64,000 nucleotides of DNA from Streptomyces antioxidans (GCF_000968685.2 NZ_LAKD02000058.1:62001-126000), one strand, 5' to 3'; shown: positions 34,206-43,242, numbered from the stretch's first letter. Translations and numbers: made by a program. Notes: generated by a model not told the origin, from the sequence alone.

Positions 34206-36438
34206 CCGCCGCAGCGGCGACCGCAAAGCCCAGCGTCCCGACCCACGCACCGTCGTCGACCGCATGGGCCGTCACATACTGGGCGACGCCCGCGAGCGCC
34301 AGGCCGAGCCATTCCCAGCGCCCGTCGAGGGCCACCAGCGCGACCACCAGCAGCGCGTACCACGGGTAGCCGGGCGTCATCAGCAGGAACGCGGTCCCGG
34401 TCACCACCAGCGCGCCGCGCCAGGGCCGTTGGGGATCGCCGCGCAGCAGCACCCAGGCCACGACCACGAGCAGAACGGCGGCGATCACGGGGAGGGCCCA
34501 GGTCTCCGGGTCGGGGTGGAGCAGCCGCAGCAGCGCGTAGCGGTTCTTGTCGTCGGCGGCGGTGGAGCCCGTCTCGTACCCCTCCTCGGCCACATAGCCG
34601 GTGAGATAGCCGAGGACGGAGGAGTGGGAGAACAGGACGTACGGGAGGTAGCCGAGCGCGACGACGGCGATGGCGGGCAGCACGATCGCCGCGGCGCGGC
34701 GGATCGGCGCCGTCGGGGAGACGGAGGAGGCGGGGCGGAACGGCGCGGCCGGTGCGGTCGGCGTGACGGGACCTTCGGCGGGCCTGGGCCTCTTGAGCGC
34801 GGTGCGGGGCTTGGCGGCGGCCGTGGCGAGGACGCCGGAGAGGGCGCCCGGCAGGGTCACGGCGGGCAGCAGCTTGGCCGCGGTCGCCGCGCCGAGCAGC
34901 GCGCCGCCCAGGACCCGGCGGCGGGGAACGGCGACGAGGCCCGCGACGGTCAGCAGCACGCCCAGCGCGTCGACATGGGCGTTGTTCACCGCCTCCACCG
35001 GTACGGCCGGACACCAGGCCCAGAGCGCGGCGCGGGCGGTCGCGAGGCGCGGATCGCTGCGGCGCCGGGCCGCGGCGAGCAGCACGGCGGTGGTGGCGAC
35101 GGACAGCAGCGCGCCGCCGGTCTGGAGGGGAAGGAGGGTGGAACCTGACGGCGCCGAGCGGTGTACAAGCAAGAAATAGCCCTCTGCGGCGGGAGGATAG
35201 ATCGTATGGACCGAGGGGCGGTTCAGGCGCGTGCACTGCGGTTCGGCGGTGGCGCTCGGCGGATGCACGGGCTCCGGTTCGGGGCGCGGGGCGGCGCCGG
35301 GCGTGCGGTGGCCGACAGGGGCAGGACGGACACGGGCGCGGTCGGGGCCATGGCAGGCGGAGCCCCGCGGGAAGAGCCAGCTGTCGCGCAGCGAGGCAAG
35401 CGCGGGGTCCTCTGGCGCGTGGTCGTAGGGGGACATGCCCGCGGCCTGCACGCGCCCGTCCCAGGCGTAGCGGTAGGCGTCGGTGCTGGTGCGCGGTGGG
35501 GCGAGCAGCCCCGTGGCGGCGATCGCCGCGCTGCCCGCGAGCACGAAGACAGCCGCCTGACGGGCACCCAGACGCCGGACCGCCCACGCGGCGGCGGCGA
35601 ACAGCGCCCAGGCGATGGCGTACCAGCGGGACAGCGTGCCGGGGGCGCTGCGGAAGTCGTCCCGGCGGAAGGTCAGGGCGAGGACAGCGACCAGCGAGCC
35701 GAGCAGCGCGGCCAGCACGATCGGCGCGATCCAGCGGCGCACGATCCGCAACCACACGGGCGGACCGGTCCCCGCCTGCGCGGGCGCATCGGGGCGCGCC
35801 TGCGTGGGCGGTTCGGTCCGCGTCTGGGCGTGCGGTTCGGTCCGCGCTTGTGCGGGCGGTTCGGGGTGCGCCTGGGCGTGCGGTTCGGGCCGCGTCCGTA
35901 CGGGCTGATCGGGGTGCGCCTGCGTGTGCGGTGCGGGGTGTGCCTGCGTGGGTTGATCGGGGTGCACCCGCTCGGGTGGCACGGGGCACACCCGCGCAGG
36001 CGGTTCGGGCCGCGTCCGCGTGTGCGGTTCGGGGTGCGCCTGCGCGGGTTGATCGGGGCGTACCCGCTCGTGTGGTTCCGGGTGCACCCGCGCGGGTGGA
36101 TCGGGCCGCGTCCGTACGGGCTGGTCGGGGCGCACCCGTTTGGGCGGATCGGTCCGCACCCCCGTGTGCGGATCGGCCCGCGCCTTCTTGCGCGGACCCG
36201 TCCGCGCCTGCGCGGGTTGATCGGGGCGCTCACTCGATGGGGGCTCGTTCGCGTCGTCGGAGGGTGGTGCGGGGCGGTCTTGGGCGGATGGCTGGGGGCC
36301 CGGGACGCCTGGGGCGCCCGGGAGGGAGCGTGGCCCAGGGGTCGGGGCCGGGTGTGGCCGGGGCGCCTGAACAGGCGCCCGGCCGGTCCACCGGGCGAGT
36401 CGGCCGGGCCGCAGCAGGCGGCGCAGCGATGCGAGCAC
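34102..36438 (-). CDS. GT-C / GT87-like mannosyltransferase with 19 N-terminal octapeptide repeats
   Basis: 778 residues. Residues 71-222 are 19 in-register octapeptides of the type RPDQPAQA / HPEPPARV, Pro-rich and charged, predicted cytoplasmic. About ten membrane helices follow from residue 236. The extracytoplasmic acidic loop (STDAYRYAWDGRVQAAG) and PYDHAPEDP fit polyprenyl-phosphate-sugar-dependent transferases, as does the later VEAVNNAHVDALGVLL. The C-terminus ends in HQTDQAH repeats within an overlap with the convergent gene. GTG 36438 follows the methyltransferase stop by 3 bases. It is the last gene of a four-gene operon that starts with a GT2 enzyme likely to make its lipid-linked donor. 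Confidence 0.78.
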   Translation of the reverse strand: MLASLRRLLRPGRLARWTGRAPVQAPRPHPAPTPGPRSLPGAPGVPGPQPSAQDRPAPPSDDANEPPSSERPDQPAQARTGPRKKARADPHTGVRTDPPKRVRPDQPVRTRPDPPARVHPEPHERVRPDQPAQAHPEPHTRTRPEPPARVCPVPPERVHPDQPTQAHPAPHTQAHPDQPVRTRPEPHAQAHPEPPAQARTEPHAQTRTEPPTQARPDAPAQAGTGPPVWLRIVRRWIAPIVLAALLGSLVAVLALTFRRDDFRSAPGTLSRWYAIAWALFAAAAWAVRRLGARQAAVFVLAGSAAIAATGLLAPPRTSTDAYRYAWDGRVQAAGMSPYDHAPEDPALASLRDSWLFPRGSACHGPDRARVRPAPVGHRTPGAAPRPEPEPVHPPSATAEPQCTRLNRPSVHTIYPPAAEGYFLLVHRSAPSGSTLLPLQTGGALLSVATTAVLLAAARRRSDPRLATARAALWAWCPAVPVEAVNNAHVDALGVLLTVAGLVAVPRRRVLGGALLGAATAAKLLPAVTLPGALSGVLATAAAKPRTALKRPRPAEGPVTPTAPAAPFRPASSVSPTAPIRRAAAIVLPAIAVVALGYLPYVLFSHSSVLGYLTGYVAEEGYETGSTAADDKNRYALLRLLHPDPETWALPVIAAVLLVVVAWVLLRGDPQRPWRGALVVTGTAFLLMTPGYPWYALLVVALVALDGRWEWLGLALAGVAQYVTAHAVDDGAWVGTLGFAVAAAAVMLGLALRAHQAHRIVQVHQTDQAHQTDQAHRID

Positions 36439-36441
36439 GGC

Positions 36442-37251
36442 TCAGCGCTCGGCGCTGGACCGGGGCAGCGGCGGCGTGCGGCGCAGCGATACGAACCCCC
36501 GGTCCCGTGCGGTCCACTGCTCGACCGGGTTCCAGCCCACCGCGTGGGCGTGGTGCAGCAGCGCACGGGAGCCGACGCGGGCCCAGGGGAAGGCCGTCCC
36601 CACGTCGCCGCGGCCGTCGTCCACGCGCACCCGCACCCGCTCGTCGACGTCCGCCGCGGCGGCCTCCACGATCAGCAACCCCTCGGGGGCCATCAGTTGG
36701 GCGACGCGCGTCAGCAGGGCGCGCGGATCGCCGCCGATGCCGATGTTGCCGTCGATCAGCAGCGCCGTGCCCCAGCGTCCCTCGCCGGGCAGCGGTTCGA
36801 AGACCGAGCGGCACAGTGCTGGCCCGCCCGCGCGCACCGTACGGGCGACCGCCGCCTGGTTGACGTCGATGCCCAGACAGGGGTGGCCGTGCAGGGCCAG
36901 CGCGGCCACCAACCGGCCGGGCCCGCAGCCGATGTCGAGTATCGGGCTCTGGCAGCGCCGCAGCACCGTCCGGTCGGCCGCGTCGGCGTCCGCACACCAG
37001 CGTTCGACGTCCAAGGGCAGCATCCAGCCGTCGGCCCGGCGCAGGAACAGCGGCCCTTGGCCCGCGTGGAGCGCCCGGACATAGGGGTCGGCGTGCCAGG
37101 GCGCGGCCGCAAGACGAGCGGGCGTCTGCTCGCGCACCGCCACCGCCCCGTCGTGTACGGACCCGTCATGTGCGAATCCCTCGCGCGCCGCTCCATCCTG
37201 CGCGGACCCCTCGCGCACCGCACCGTCTCGCACCGTCTCCGCCGTGCTCAT
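36442..37251 (-). CDS. Class I SAM-dependent methyltransferase
   Basis: 269 residues. The SAM motif I is ILDIGCGPGRLVAAL, followed by the acidic end of strand 2 (GIDVNQAAV) and motif-like LLIDGNIGIGGDP. Residues 7-36 are six pentapeptide-like units (VRDGA, VREGS, AQDGA, AREGF, AHDGS, VHDGA), a low-complexity extension ahead of the catalytic fold. The ATG at 37251 overlaps the stop of the TIGR04282 gene (ATGA). Its operon position suggests methylation of a glycan or its lipid carrier; the substrate is unknown. Confidence 0.82.
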   Translation of the reverse strand: MSTAETVRDGAVREGSAQDGAAREGFAHDGSVHDGAVAVREQTPARLAAAPWHADPYVRALHAGQGPLFLRRADGWMLPLDVERWCADADAADRTVLRRCQSPILDIGCGPGRLVAALALHGHPCLGIDVNQAAVARTVRAGGPALCRSVFEPLPGEGRWGTALLIDGNIGIGGDPRALLTRVAQLMAPEGLLIVEAAAADVDERVRVRVDDGRGDVGTAFPWARVGSRALLHHAHAVGWNPVEQWTARDRGFVSLRRTPPLPRSSAER

Positions 37252-38087
37252 CGGACGGTGGCCCGGGACGACAGGCGGGCGAGGGTCCGGGCGAACCGGC
37301 CGCCCGGGGCGTCGGCCGCCACCCGTACGGCGTCCTCGGCCGTGTCCACGTCGCGCAGCATCGGCAGGTCGCGCACCCGCAGCCCCGCGTCCGTCAGCCG
37401 ACGGCGCTGGGCGGCACCGGTGGTGGCGGTGGACATCGGCACGCCACGCAGCAGTTCGGGGTCCGGTTCGGCCAGGCCAAGGGCCCAGAAGCCACCGTCG
37501 GCTGCCGGGCCGAACCAGGCGTCGCAGTCGTGCCAGCTCCCCGGGCTCAGCGCGGGGGCGAGAAGAGCGGGGGTGACCTGCGGGGTGTCCATGCCGATCA
37601 GCAGGGTGGCGCCCCGGCAGGCGGCGAAGGCGGCGGCGAGCCGTTCGTCCAGACCGCCGTCGCACTGCCCCACCACCTCGAATCCCGGCGGCAGCCACGG
37701 CCCGGGCTGTCCGTCGAGCACCAGCACCCGGCGACCGGCGGGCATGGCGAGCACGGCGTGCAGCGTGTCGGCGAGGGACGCCTCGGCGAGTGCGGCGGCC
37801 TCGGCGGGGGTGTACGGGGGAGTGAGCCTGGTCTTCACCCGGCCGGGCACCGGCTCCTTGGCGATGATGAGCAGCGTCGTCCCGTCCCCCTGGGCCGCCC
37901 GGAAGCCGAGGCCCGTGCGGACGTCCGGACCGGCGCCCGGACGTCCGTCGGCGGTATCGGTACCCGGACACCCGTCGGCGATACCGGCGTCCGGACTCCC
38001 GTCGGCGGTACCGGGGCCGGAGTCGGGGCGGTCCGGAGCCGAGGGGGCCGCCGCCTCGTGGGCACCCTCGTGCGGTGCGGCGCTCAC
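37248..38087 (-). CDS. TIGR04282 / DUF2064 family glycosyltransferase-like protein
   Basis: 279 residues. After a low-complexity Gly/Asp/Ala N-terminal stretch of about 65 residues, the signature IIAKEPVPGRVKTRLTPPYT appears, followed by LIGMDTPQVTPALL and DGGFWALGLAEPDPELLRGV. The family is nucleotide-diphosphosugar-transferase-like and is often found with a GT2 and a methyltransferase, as here. The GTG at 38087 overlaps the upstream GT2 stop (GTGA), and the stop overlaps the methyltransferase ATG. It probably supplies an activated sugar or alcohol for the operon product. Confidence 0.85.
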   Translation of the reverse strand: MSAAPHEGAHEAAAPSAPDRPDSGPGTADGSPDAGIADGCPGTDTADGRPGAGPDVRTGLGFRAAQGDGTTLLIIAKEPVPGRVKTRLTPPYTPAEAAALAEASLADTLHAVLAMPAGRRVLVLDGQPGPWLPPGFEVVGQCDGGLDERLAAAFAACRGATLLIGMDTPQVTPALLAPALSPGSWHDCDAWFGPAADGGFWALGLAEPDPELLRGVPMSTATTGAAQRRRLTDAGLRVRDLPMLRDVDTAEDAVRVAADAPGGRFARTLARLSSRATVR

Positions 38088-38806
38088 CGCGCGGCCCTCG
38101 TGGCGGCGGCCAGGTCGCGGACCTCCGGCGGCTGGTGCAGCACGGCGCGCATATCGCGCACCGCGTGCCAGGTGCCCCGCCAGGTGCCGGTCACCTTCGA
38201 CTTTCCGGTGCGCGGCAGATACGGCACCTCGCGCTCCTCGACCCGCCATCCGGCGTCGGCGGCCCGTACGACCATCTGCAGCGGATAGCCGCTGCGGCGG
38301 TCGGTGAGGCCGAGGGCGAGCAGCGGTTCGCGCCGGGCGGCCCGCAGTGGGCCCAGGTCGCCCAGCGTGAGGCCGGTGCGCCGCCGCAGCATGCGGGTCA
38401 GCGCGAGGTTGCCGAGCCGGGCGTGCACTGGCCAGGCCCCCCGCTCCTGGGGGCGGCGGCGGCCCAGCACGAGGTCGGCGTCGCCCGCCGCCACGGTCCG
38501 TACGAAGGAGGTCAGCAGCCCGGGGTCGAGGGAGGCGTCGCAGTCGCAGAAGCAGACGATGTCGGCCTCGGCGGCGAGGAGCCCGGTGTGGCAGGCGGCG
38601 CCGAAGCCACGGCGGGGTTCGTGCACGACGGTGGCGCCGTGGGCGTGGGCGATGGCGGCCGAGTCGTCCGTGGAGCCGTTGTCGACGACGATGGCGCGCC
38701 AGCCGTCGGGGATGCGGGCCAGCACCCAGGGCAGGGCGGCGGCCTCGTCCAGACACGGCAGGACGATGTCCGCACAGGGGTTGGTCGAGTTCGTCACCCG
38801 CACCAC
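38084..38806 (-). CDS. Family 2 glycosyltransferase, dolichol-phosphate-mannose-synthase-like
   Basis: 240 residues. The GT-A features are IVLPCLDEAAALPWVL, VVDNGSTDDSAAIA and the DxD-type FCDCDASLDPGL. No membrane anchor is seen. It resembles Dpm1-type enzymes that move a sugar from GDP/UDP to polyprenyl phosphate, which would give the donor used by the GT-C protein at the end of the operon. It is the first gene of GT2 - TIGR04282 - methyltransferase - GT-C, all joined by overlaps or a 3-base gap. The start is 38806. Confidence 0.88.
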   Translation of the reverse strand: MVRVTNSTNPCADIVLPCLDEAAALPWVLARIPDGWRAIVVDNGSTDDSAAIAHAHGATVVHEPRRGFGAACHTGLLAAEADIVCFCDCDASLDPGLLTSFVRTVAAGDADLVLGRRRPQERGAWPVHARLGNLALTRMLRRRTGLTLGDLGPLRAARREPLLALGLTDRRSGYPLQMVVRAADAGWRVEEREVPYLPRTGKSKVTGTWRGTWHAVRDMRAVLHQPPEVRDLAAATRAAR

Positions 38807-38922
38807 ACTACGAAGGAGAAAGCGACATTTCGGGCTTCAGGTTCTTACGAAACACGGACGTCGACCGGGCGGCGGGCTCCCCGGTGCCCCCTGGTGCCGC
38901 ACCCGGTGTCACGCTGTGGGGC

Positions 38923-39741
38923 ATGCAGCAGAACCCCTCTCCCACCCGCGTGCTCGTCGTCGACGACGACCCGACCGTGGCCGAGGTCGTCGCCGGGTAC
39001 CTCGGCCGGGCCGGATTCGCCGTGGACCGGGCCGCCGACGGCCCCGGGGCGCTCGCCCGCGCCGCCGCACGCCGGCCGGACCTGGTCGTGCTCGACCTGA
39101 TGCTGCCCGGCATGGACGGGCTGGAGGTGTGCCGTGCGCTGCGGGACAAGGGCCCGGTGCCCGTCATCATGCTCACCGCGCGCGGCGACGAGGAGGACCG
39201 GATCCTCGGCCTGGAGATCGGCGCGGACGACTATGTCACCAAGCCGTTCAGCCCACGGGAGTTGGTGCTGCGCGTGGAATCGGTGCTGCGGCGCGGCCGG
39301 ACCGGTCAGCGGGTCCCCGGCGCGTCCGGCCCCGGCTCCGGTCCAGGCCCCGGCCCCGGCCCCGGCCAGGGGGAGGTGACCCACCGCGCCGGGATCACCC
39401 TCGACCCCCTGGCCCGGCGCGCCGCCCGGGACGGCCGGGAGCTCGCCCTGACCGTGCGCGAGTTCGACCTGCTGGCCTTTCTGCTGCGCCACCCGGGGGT
39501 GGCCTTCACCCGCGAGGAGCTGATGCGCGAGGTGTGGGGCTGGGACTTCGGCGATCTGTCCACCGTCACCGTCCATGTGCGGCGGCTGCGCGGAAAGGTC
39601 GAGGACGATCCCGCCGCGCCCCGGCTCATCCAGACCGTATGGGGCATCGGCTACCGCTTCGACGCCTCGCCCGAGCCCGATGACGAGGCCGACGGCGTGG
39701 GACAGCGGGACCGGGGACGGGGGGCGGGTTCCGATGCGTGA
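38923..39741 (+). CDS. OmpR/PhoB-family response regulator
   Basis: 272 residues. The receiver domain has Asp14-Asp15 (VLVVDDDP), phosphoacceptor Asp58 (VVLDLMLPGMDG), Thr in MLTARG and Lys in YVTKPFSPREL. A Gly-Pro repeat linker (about 130-145) leads to a winged-helix Trans_Reg_C domain (TVREFDLLAFLLRHPG, VTVHVRRLRGKVED, TVWGIGYRF). The ATG at 38923 is preferred over an upstream GC-rich extension. Its end overlaps the kinase gene by 8 bases, making a classical two-component pair. Targets are unknown; the neighbouring glycan operon is divergent. Confidence 0.93.
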   Translation: MQQNPSPTRVLVVDDDPTVAEVVAGYLGRAGFAVDRAADGPGALARAAARRPDLVVLDLMLPGMDGLEVCRALRDKGPVPVIMLTARGDEEDRILGLEIGADDYVTKPFSPRELVLRVESVLRRGRTGQRVPGASGPGSGPGPGPGPGQGEVTHRAGITLDPLARRAARDGRELALTVREFDLLAFLLRHPGVAFTREELMREVWGWDFGDLSTVTVHVRRLRGKVEDDPAAPRLIQTVWGIGYRFDASPEPDDEADGVGQRDRGRGAGSDA

Positions 39742-40849
39742 TGTGTTCCTCATGGCCGGGTTCGCCTTCCTCGGCGCGGCGGCGGCCGGTCTGCTGGGCG
39801 CGCTGGCGCTGCGGCTGGTGCGCGGCCGTTCGGTCGCGGTGTCCCTGGCGGTCGTCGCCGCCGTCGCGGTCACGGCGATGCTCACCGGGACGCTGGCCGT
39901 CGCCTGGGCGATGTTCCTGTCCCCGCACGATCTGACGGTGGTCACGACCGTCTGCGCCATGGCCGCCGTGGTGTCCCTGGCCACCGCGCTGCTGCTGGGC
40001 CGCTGGGTGGTGGCGCGCAGTAACGCGCTGGCGCTCGCCGCCCGCTCCTTCGGGGACGGCGGGAGCTTCGCCGCCCCCGACGGCCAGGCCACCGCCGAAC
40101 TCGCCGCGCTCGGCCGTGAACTGGCGGCCACCAGCGCCAAGCTGGCCGCCTCCCGCGAGCGCGAGCGCGCCCTGGAGTCCTCCCGCCGGGAGCTGGTCGC
40201 CTGGATCTCCCACGATCTGCGCACCCCGCTGGCGGGGCTGCGCGCGATGTCCGAGGCGCTGGAGGACGGGGTGGCTCCGGACCCGGACCGCTACCTCCGC
40301 CGGATACGCACCGAGGTGGAGCGGCTGAACACGATGGTCGGCGACCTCTTCGAGCTCTCCCGCATCCACGCCGGAGCGCTCTCCCTCGCCCCCACCCGGA
40401 TATCCATCTACGACCTGGTCGGCGATGCCCTCGCCGGGGTCGACCCCCTCGCCCGCGAGCTGGGCGTCCAGCTGATCGGCGACCGGGTGGACCGCATCCC
40501 GGTGGAGGTCGACGGCAAGGAGATGACCCGTGTGCTCGGGAACCTCCTCGTCAACGCGGTCCGCCGCACCCCGGCGGACGGCACGGTCGCGGTGTCCGCC
40601 GAGCGCCAGGCGGACACGGTCGTGCTGTCGGTCACCGACGGCTGCGGCGGCATCCCGGAGGAGGACCTTCCGCGTGTCTTCGACACCGGCTGGCGCGGCA
40701 GCGACGCCCGTACGCCACCGGCGGGCGCCGGGCTGGGCCTCGCCATCGTCCGGGGCATCGTCGAGGCCCACGACGGTCAGGCGGCGGTCCACAATGTCGA
40801 CGGCGGCTGCCGCTTCGAGGTCCGCCTCCCCGCCGCCGTCACGTCCTGA
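39734..40849 (+). CDS. Sensor histidine kinase, partner of the upstream regulator
   Basis: 371 residues. Three hydrophobic segments (about 5-27, 34-61, 68-93) lack a large extracellular sensor domain, so the signal may be sensed in or at the membrane. The dimerisation box has His160 (AWISHDLRTPLAGL). The ATPase shows the N box (VLGNLLVNAVRRTP), G1 (VTDGCGGIPEED) and G2 (GAGLGLAIVRGIVEAHDG). The ATG at 39734 overlaps the regulator stop by 8 bases. Confidence 0.92.
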   Translation: MRDVFLMAGFAFLGAAAAGLLGALALRLVRGRSVAVSLAVVAAVAVTAMLTGTLAVAWAMFLSPHDLTVVTTVCAMAAVVSLATALLLGRWVVARSNALALAARSFGDGGSFAAPDGQATAELAALGRELAATSAKLAASRERERALESSRRELVAWISHDLRTPLAGLRAMSEALEDGVAPDPDRYLRRIRTEVERLNTMVGDLFELSRIHAGALSLAPTRISIYDLVGDALAGVDPLARELGVQLIGDRVDRIPVEVDGKEMTRVLGNLLVNAVRRTPADGTVAVSAERQADTVVLSVTDGCGGIPEEDLPRVFDTGWRGSDARTPPAGAGLGLAIVRGIVEAHDGQAAVHNVDGGCRFEVRLPAAVTS

Positions 40850-40939
40850 GTGACCCGCTGAGCGGCCCCCGCTCTGAGTGACCTGCCGGGGACCCGCTGG
40901 GCGACCCCGCTCTGAGCGCCCCCGGGCGAGCCCGCCCCC

Positions 40940-42007
40940 TCACACCCCCGCCCGTTGCGGGGCGTGGGCGAATTCGGCCATGCCCTCCTGGAACGCGACC
41001 GCCGGGCGCCAGCCCAGCTGGTCGCGGATCCGGCGGGACGACGCGGTGATGTGGCGTACGTCGCCCAGTCGGTAGCCGCCCGTCACCACGGGCGCGGGGC
41101 CGTCGAACGCGGTGGCCAGGGCCGTGGCCATCTCGCCCACCGTATGGGGGTCGTCGCTGCCGGTGTTGTACGCGGTCAGCGCGTCCGGAGCCACCACATC
41201 CGGTGCCGCCTCCAGGGCCGCGACATTGGCGGCGGCCACGTCACGGACATGGATGAAGTCCCGGCGCTGGCCCCCGTCCTCGAAGACCGTGGGCGCCTCG
41301 CCGCGCGCCAGGGCCGAGCGGAAGAAGGAGGCGACGCCCGCGTAGGGGGTGTCGCGCGGCATCCCCGGCCCGTACACATTGTGGTAGCGCAGCGACACCG
41401 CGCGGCCGCCCACCGACCGGGCCCAGGCCGCCGCCAGATGTTCCTGGGCCAGCTTCGTCGTCGCGTACACATTGCGGGGATCGGCCGGTGCGTCCTCGCC
41501 CACCAGGCCGGGCCGCAGCGGGGTGCCGCACTCGGGGCAGAGGGGGTCGAAGCGGCCCGCCGCGAGATCCGCCTCGGCGCGGGGCCCCGGACGGACCCGG
41601 CCGTGGCGGGGGCAGTCGTAGCGCCCCTCGCCGTAGACGACCATCGACCCGGCCAGGACCAGTTCGCGCACCCCGCGCTCGGCCATCACCGCCAGCAGTA
41701 CCGCCGTGCCCAGGTCGTTGCAGCCCACATAGGCCGGGGCGTCCGCGAAGTCCTTGCCGAGACCGACCATCGCCGCCTGGTGGCATACGGCGTCCACTCC
41801 GCGCAGCGCCGCGGCCACCGCCTCCCGGTCCCGCACATCGGCGTGGATCCACTCCCCGCCCACCGGGGGCGGAGCCGGAGGGGTGGCGGTCGGGTGAGCG
41901 GCGGGAAGCAGGGCGTCGAGGACGACCGGCTCATGGCCGTGCTCGACGAGGGCGGTGACGATGTGCGAGCCGATGAAGCCCGCACCCCCGGTGACCAGTA
42001 CGCGCAT
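40940..42007 (-). CDS. NAD-dependent epimerase/dehydratase (extended SDR) with a Cys/His insert
   Basis: 355 residues. The Rossmann motif VTGGAGFIGSHIV is at the N-terminus, and the active-site Tyr181-x3-Lys185 is in VYATTKLAQEH. It resembles UDP-glucose 4-epimerase and related nucleotide-sugar enzymes. Between strand VVYGEG and the active site lies an insert with Cys132 and His135 (CPRH) and Cys157/Cys160 (CPEC), a likely zinc knuckle. The start ATG 42007 is chosen because the Rossmann strand begins right after it. It is convergent with the histidine kinase gene. Confidence 0.88.
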   Translation of the reverse strand: MRVLVTGGAGFIGSHIVTALVEHGHEPVVLDALLPAAHPTATPPAPPPVGGEWIHADVRDREAVAAALRGVDAVCHQAAMVGLGKDFADAPAYVGCNDLGTAVLLAVMAERGVRELVLAGSMVVYGEGRYDCPRHGRVRPGPRAEADLAAGRFDPLCPECGTPLRPGLVGEDAPADPRNVYATTKLAQEHLAAAWARSVGGRAVSLRYHNVYGPGMPRDTPYAGVASFFRSALARGEAPTVFEDGGQRRDFIHVRDVAAANVAALEAAPDVVAPDALTAYNTGSDDPHTVGEMATALATAFDGPAPVVTGGYRLGDVRHITASSRRIRDQLGWRPAVAFQEGMAEFAHAPQRAGV

Positions 42008-42311
42008 GGGGGCGACGCTAGGCCCAAGACGGCGCCCGGGCCCGCCCCCGCGCCGTTCCGTCACCGGTCCGTAAGACCTTGGGCCACCGCTCCCTGAGAC
42101 CTTCCGGAGGAGGCGTGGTCACAGAATGGTCACAAGGGGGACGGCCCGGCGTTGCCTTTCGCTGCGACCGTGGCGCCCATTCGCGTCCCCCGGGACCCCG
42201 TCCCCGAGGCCCGCCCTCCTGGGGCTCCCGGACACGGTCAACCGGACCGGACACCCACAAACAACCGGACACGTCTCTCAAGACCGCCGCCATCGACGAA
42301 CAGAGAGCCAC
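42008..42311. promoter_or_regulatory. 304-base divergent intergenic region with TGGTCACA repeats
   Basis: No gene is seen between the epimerase and the methyltransferase starts. TGGTCACA occurs twice (42116-42123 and 42127-42134) with 11-bp spacing, so on one face of the helix, a typical activator or repressor arrangement. The remainder is C-rich leader sequence ending in a GAGAG Shine-Dalgarno-like stretch before 42312. Confidence 0.4.
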
Positions 42312-43217
42312 ATGACGGTCACCACCGCCCCCGCGGCCCAGCGTCCCCGCTGCCTCAATGACGTCAAGGGATGGTTCCCGAGCCTTGACCAAGTGATGTT
42401 CGACCGCTTCCTGAGCCGCCAGGAGCGGCTGGGACAGCGCGGGGACCTGATGGAGATGGGTGCCTACATGGGCAAGAGCGCCATCTTCACCGCCGCCTAT
42501 CTGCGGGCGAGCGAGCGTTTCACGGTCTGTGACCTCTTCGACGCCGAGGCGCCGGACGAGAGGAACGCGGCGGAGGCGCGCAAGTCGTACGCCACCCTGA
42601 CCCGCATCGCCTTCGAAGAGAACTACCTGGCCTTCTGGGACGAGCTGCCGAACATCATCCAGGGCCCCACCTCCGTCGTGCCCGACCACGTCGGAGCGAA
42701 CACCTGCCGCTTCATCCACGTGGACGCCTCGCACCTGTACGAACACGTGGCGGGCGACATCGACACCGCGCACAACACGCTGGTCCCCGACGGCCTCGTC
42801 GTCCTCGACGACTTCCGTTCCGAGCACACCCCCGGCGTGGCCGCCGCGACCTGGGAGGCGGTGTTCACCCGCGGCCTGCGGCCCATCTGCCTGACCACGC
42901 AGAAGCTCTACGGCACCTGGGGCGACCCGGAGCCGATCCAGGACGAGATGCTCGCGGACGACGAGTGGCGCAAGGGGATGCACACCAGCGTGCAGGAGAT
43001 CGCGGGCCGCAGGGTGCTGCGGTTCTCGGGGAAGCCCGCGAACCCGACCCCGCCCACCTCCCGCTTCGCCCATGAGCCGCGCGACCCTGCCCCCGAACCG
43101 CGCCCCGCGCCCACCGCACCGGCGCCCGCGGCGCGCCGCCCCACCGCGGTCCGGCGGCTCGCCGCGGATGTCCTCCCGCCGGTCGTCACCCGGGCGATCC
43201 GCCGCCGCAGGGGATAG
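42312..43217 (+). CDS. TylF/MycF-like class I SAM methyltransferase
   Basis: 301 residues. The SAM-binding motif is LMEMGAYMGKSAIFTAAYL, the acidic second-strand end is TVCDLFDAEAP, and a metal-binding region of the macrocin-O-methyltransferase type is HVDASHLYEHVAGDID with LVVLDDF. Homologues methylate sugar hydroxyls in natural products. The C-terminus is a Pro/Ala-rich tail ending in a basic RRRRG. The start is ATG 42312. It is divergent from the nucleotide-sugar epimerase, so a joint sugar-modifying role is possible but not shown. Confidence 0.82.
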   Translation: MTVTTAPAAQRPRCLNDVKGWFPSLDQVMFDRFLSRQERLGQRGDLMEMGAYMGKSAIFTAAYLRASERFTVCDLFDAEAPDERNAAEARKSYATLTRIAFEENYLAFWDELPNIIQGPTSVVPDHVGANTCRFIHVDASHLYEHVAGDIDTAHNTLVPDGLVVLDDFRSEHTPGVAAATWEAVFTRGLRPICLTTQKLYGTWGDPEPIQDEMLADDEWRKGMHTSVQEIAGRRVLRFSGKPANPTPPTSRFAHEPRDPAPEPRPAPTAPAPAARRPTAVRRLAADVLPPVVTRAIRRRRG

Positions 43218-43242
43218 CCCGTGGGCGCGGCGCGGAGCCCGG

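Noticed and set aside
35161..38307. 1048-residue + strand open frame
   Set aside because: Runs opposite four recognisable - strand genes. Its Arg/Gly/Pro repeats are the complement of the octapeptide DNA.
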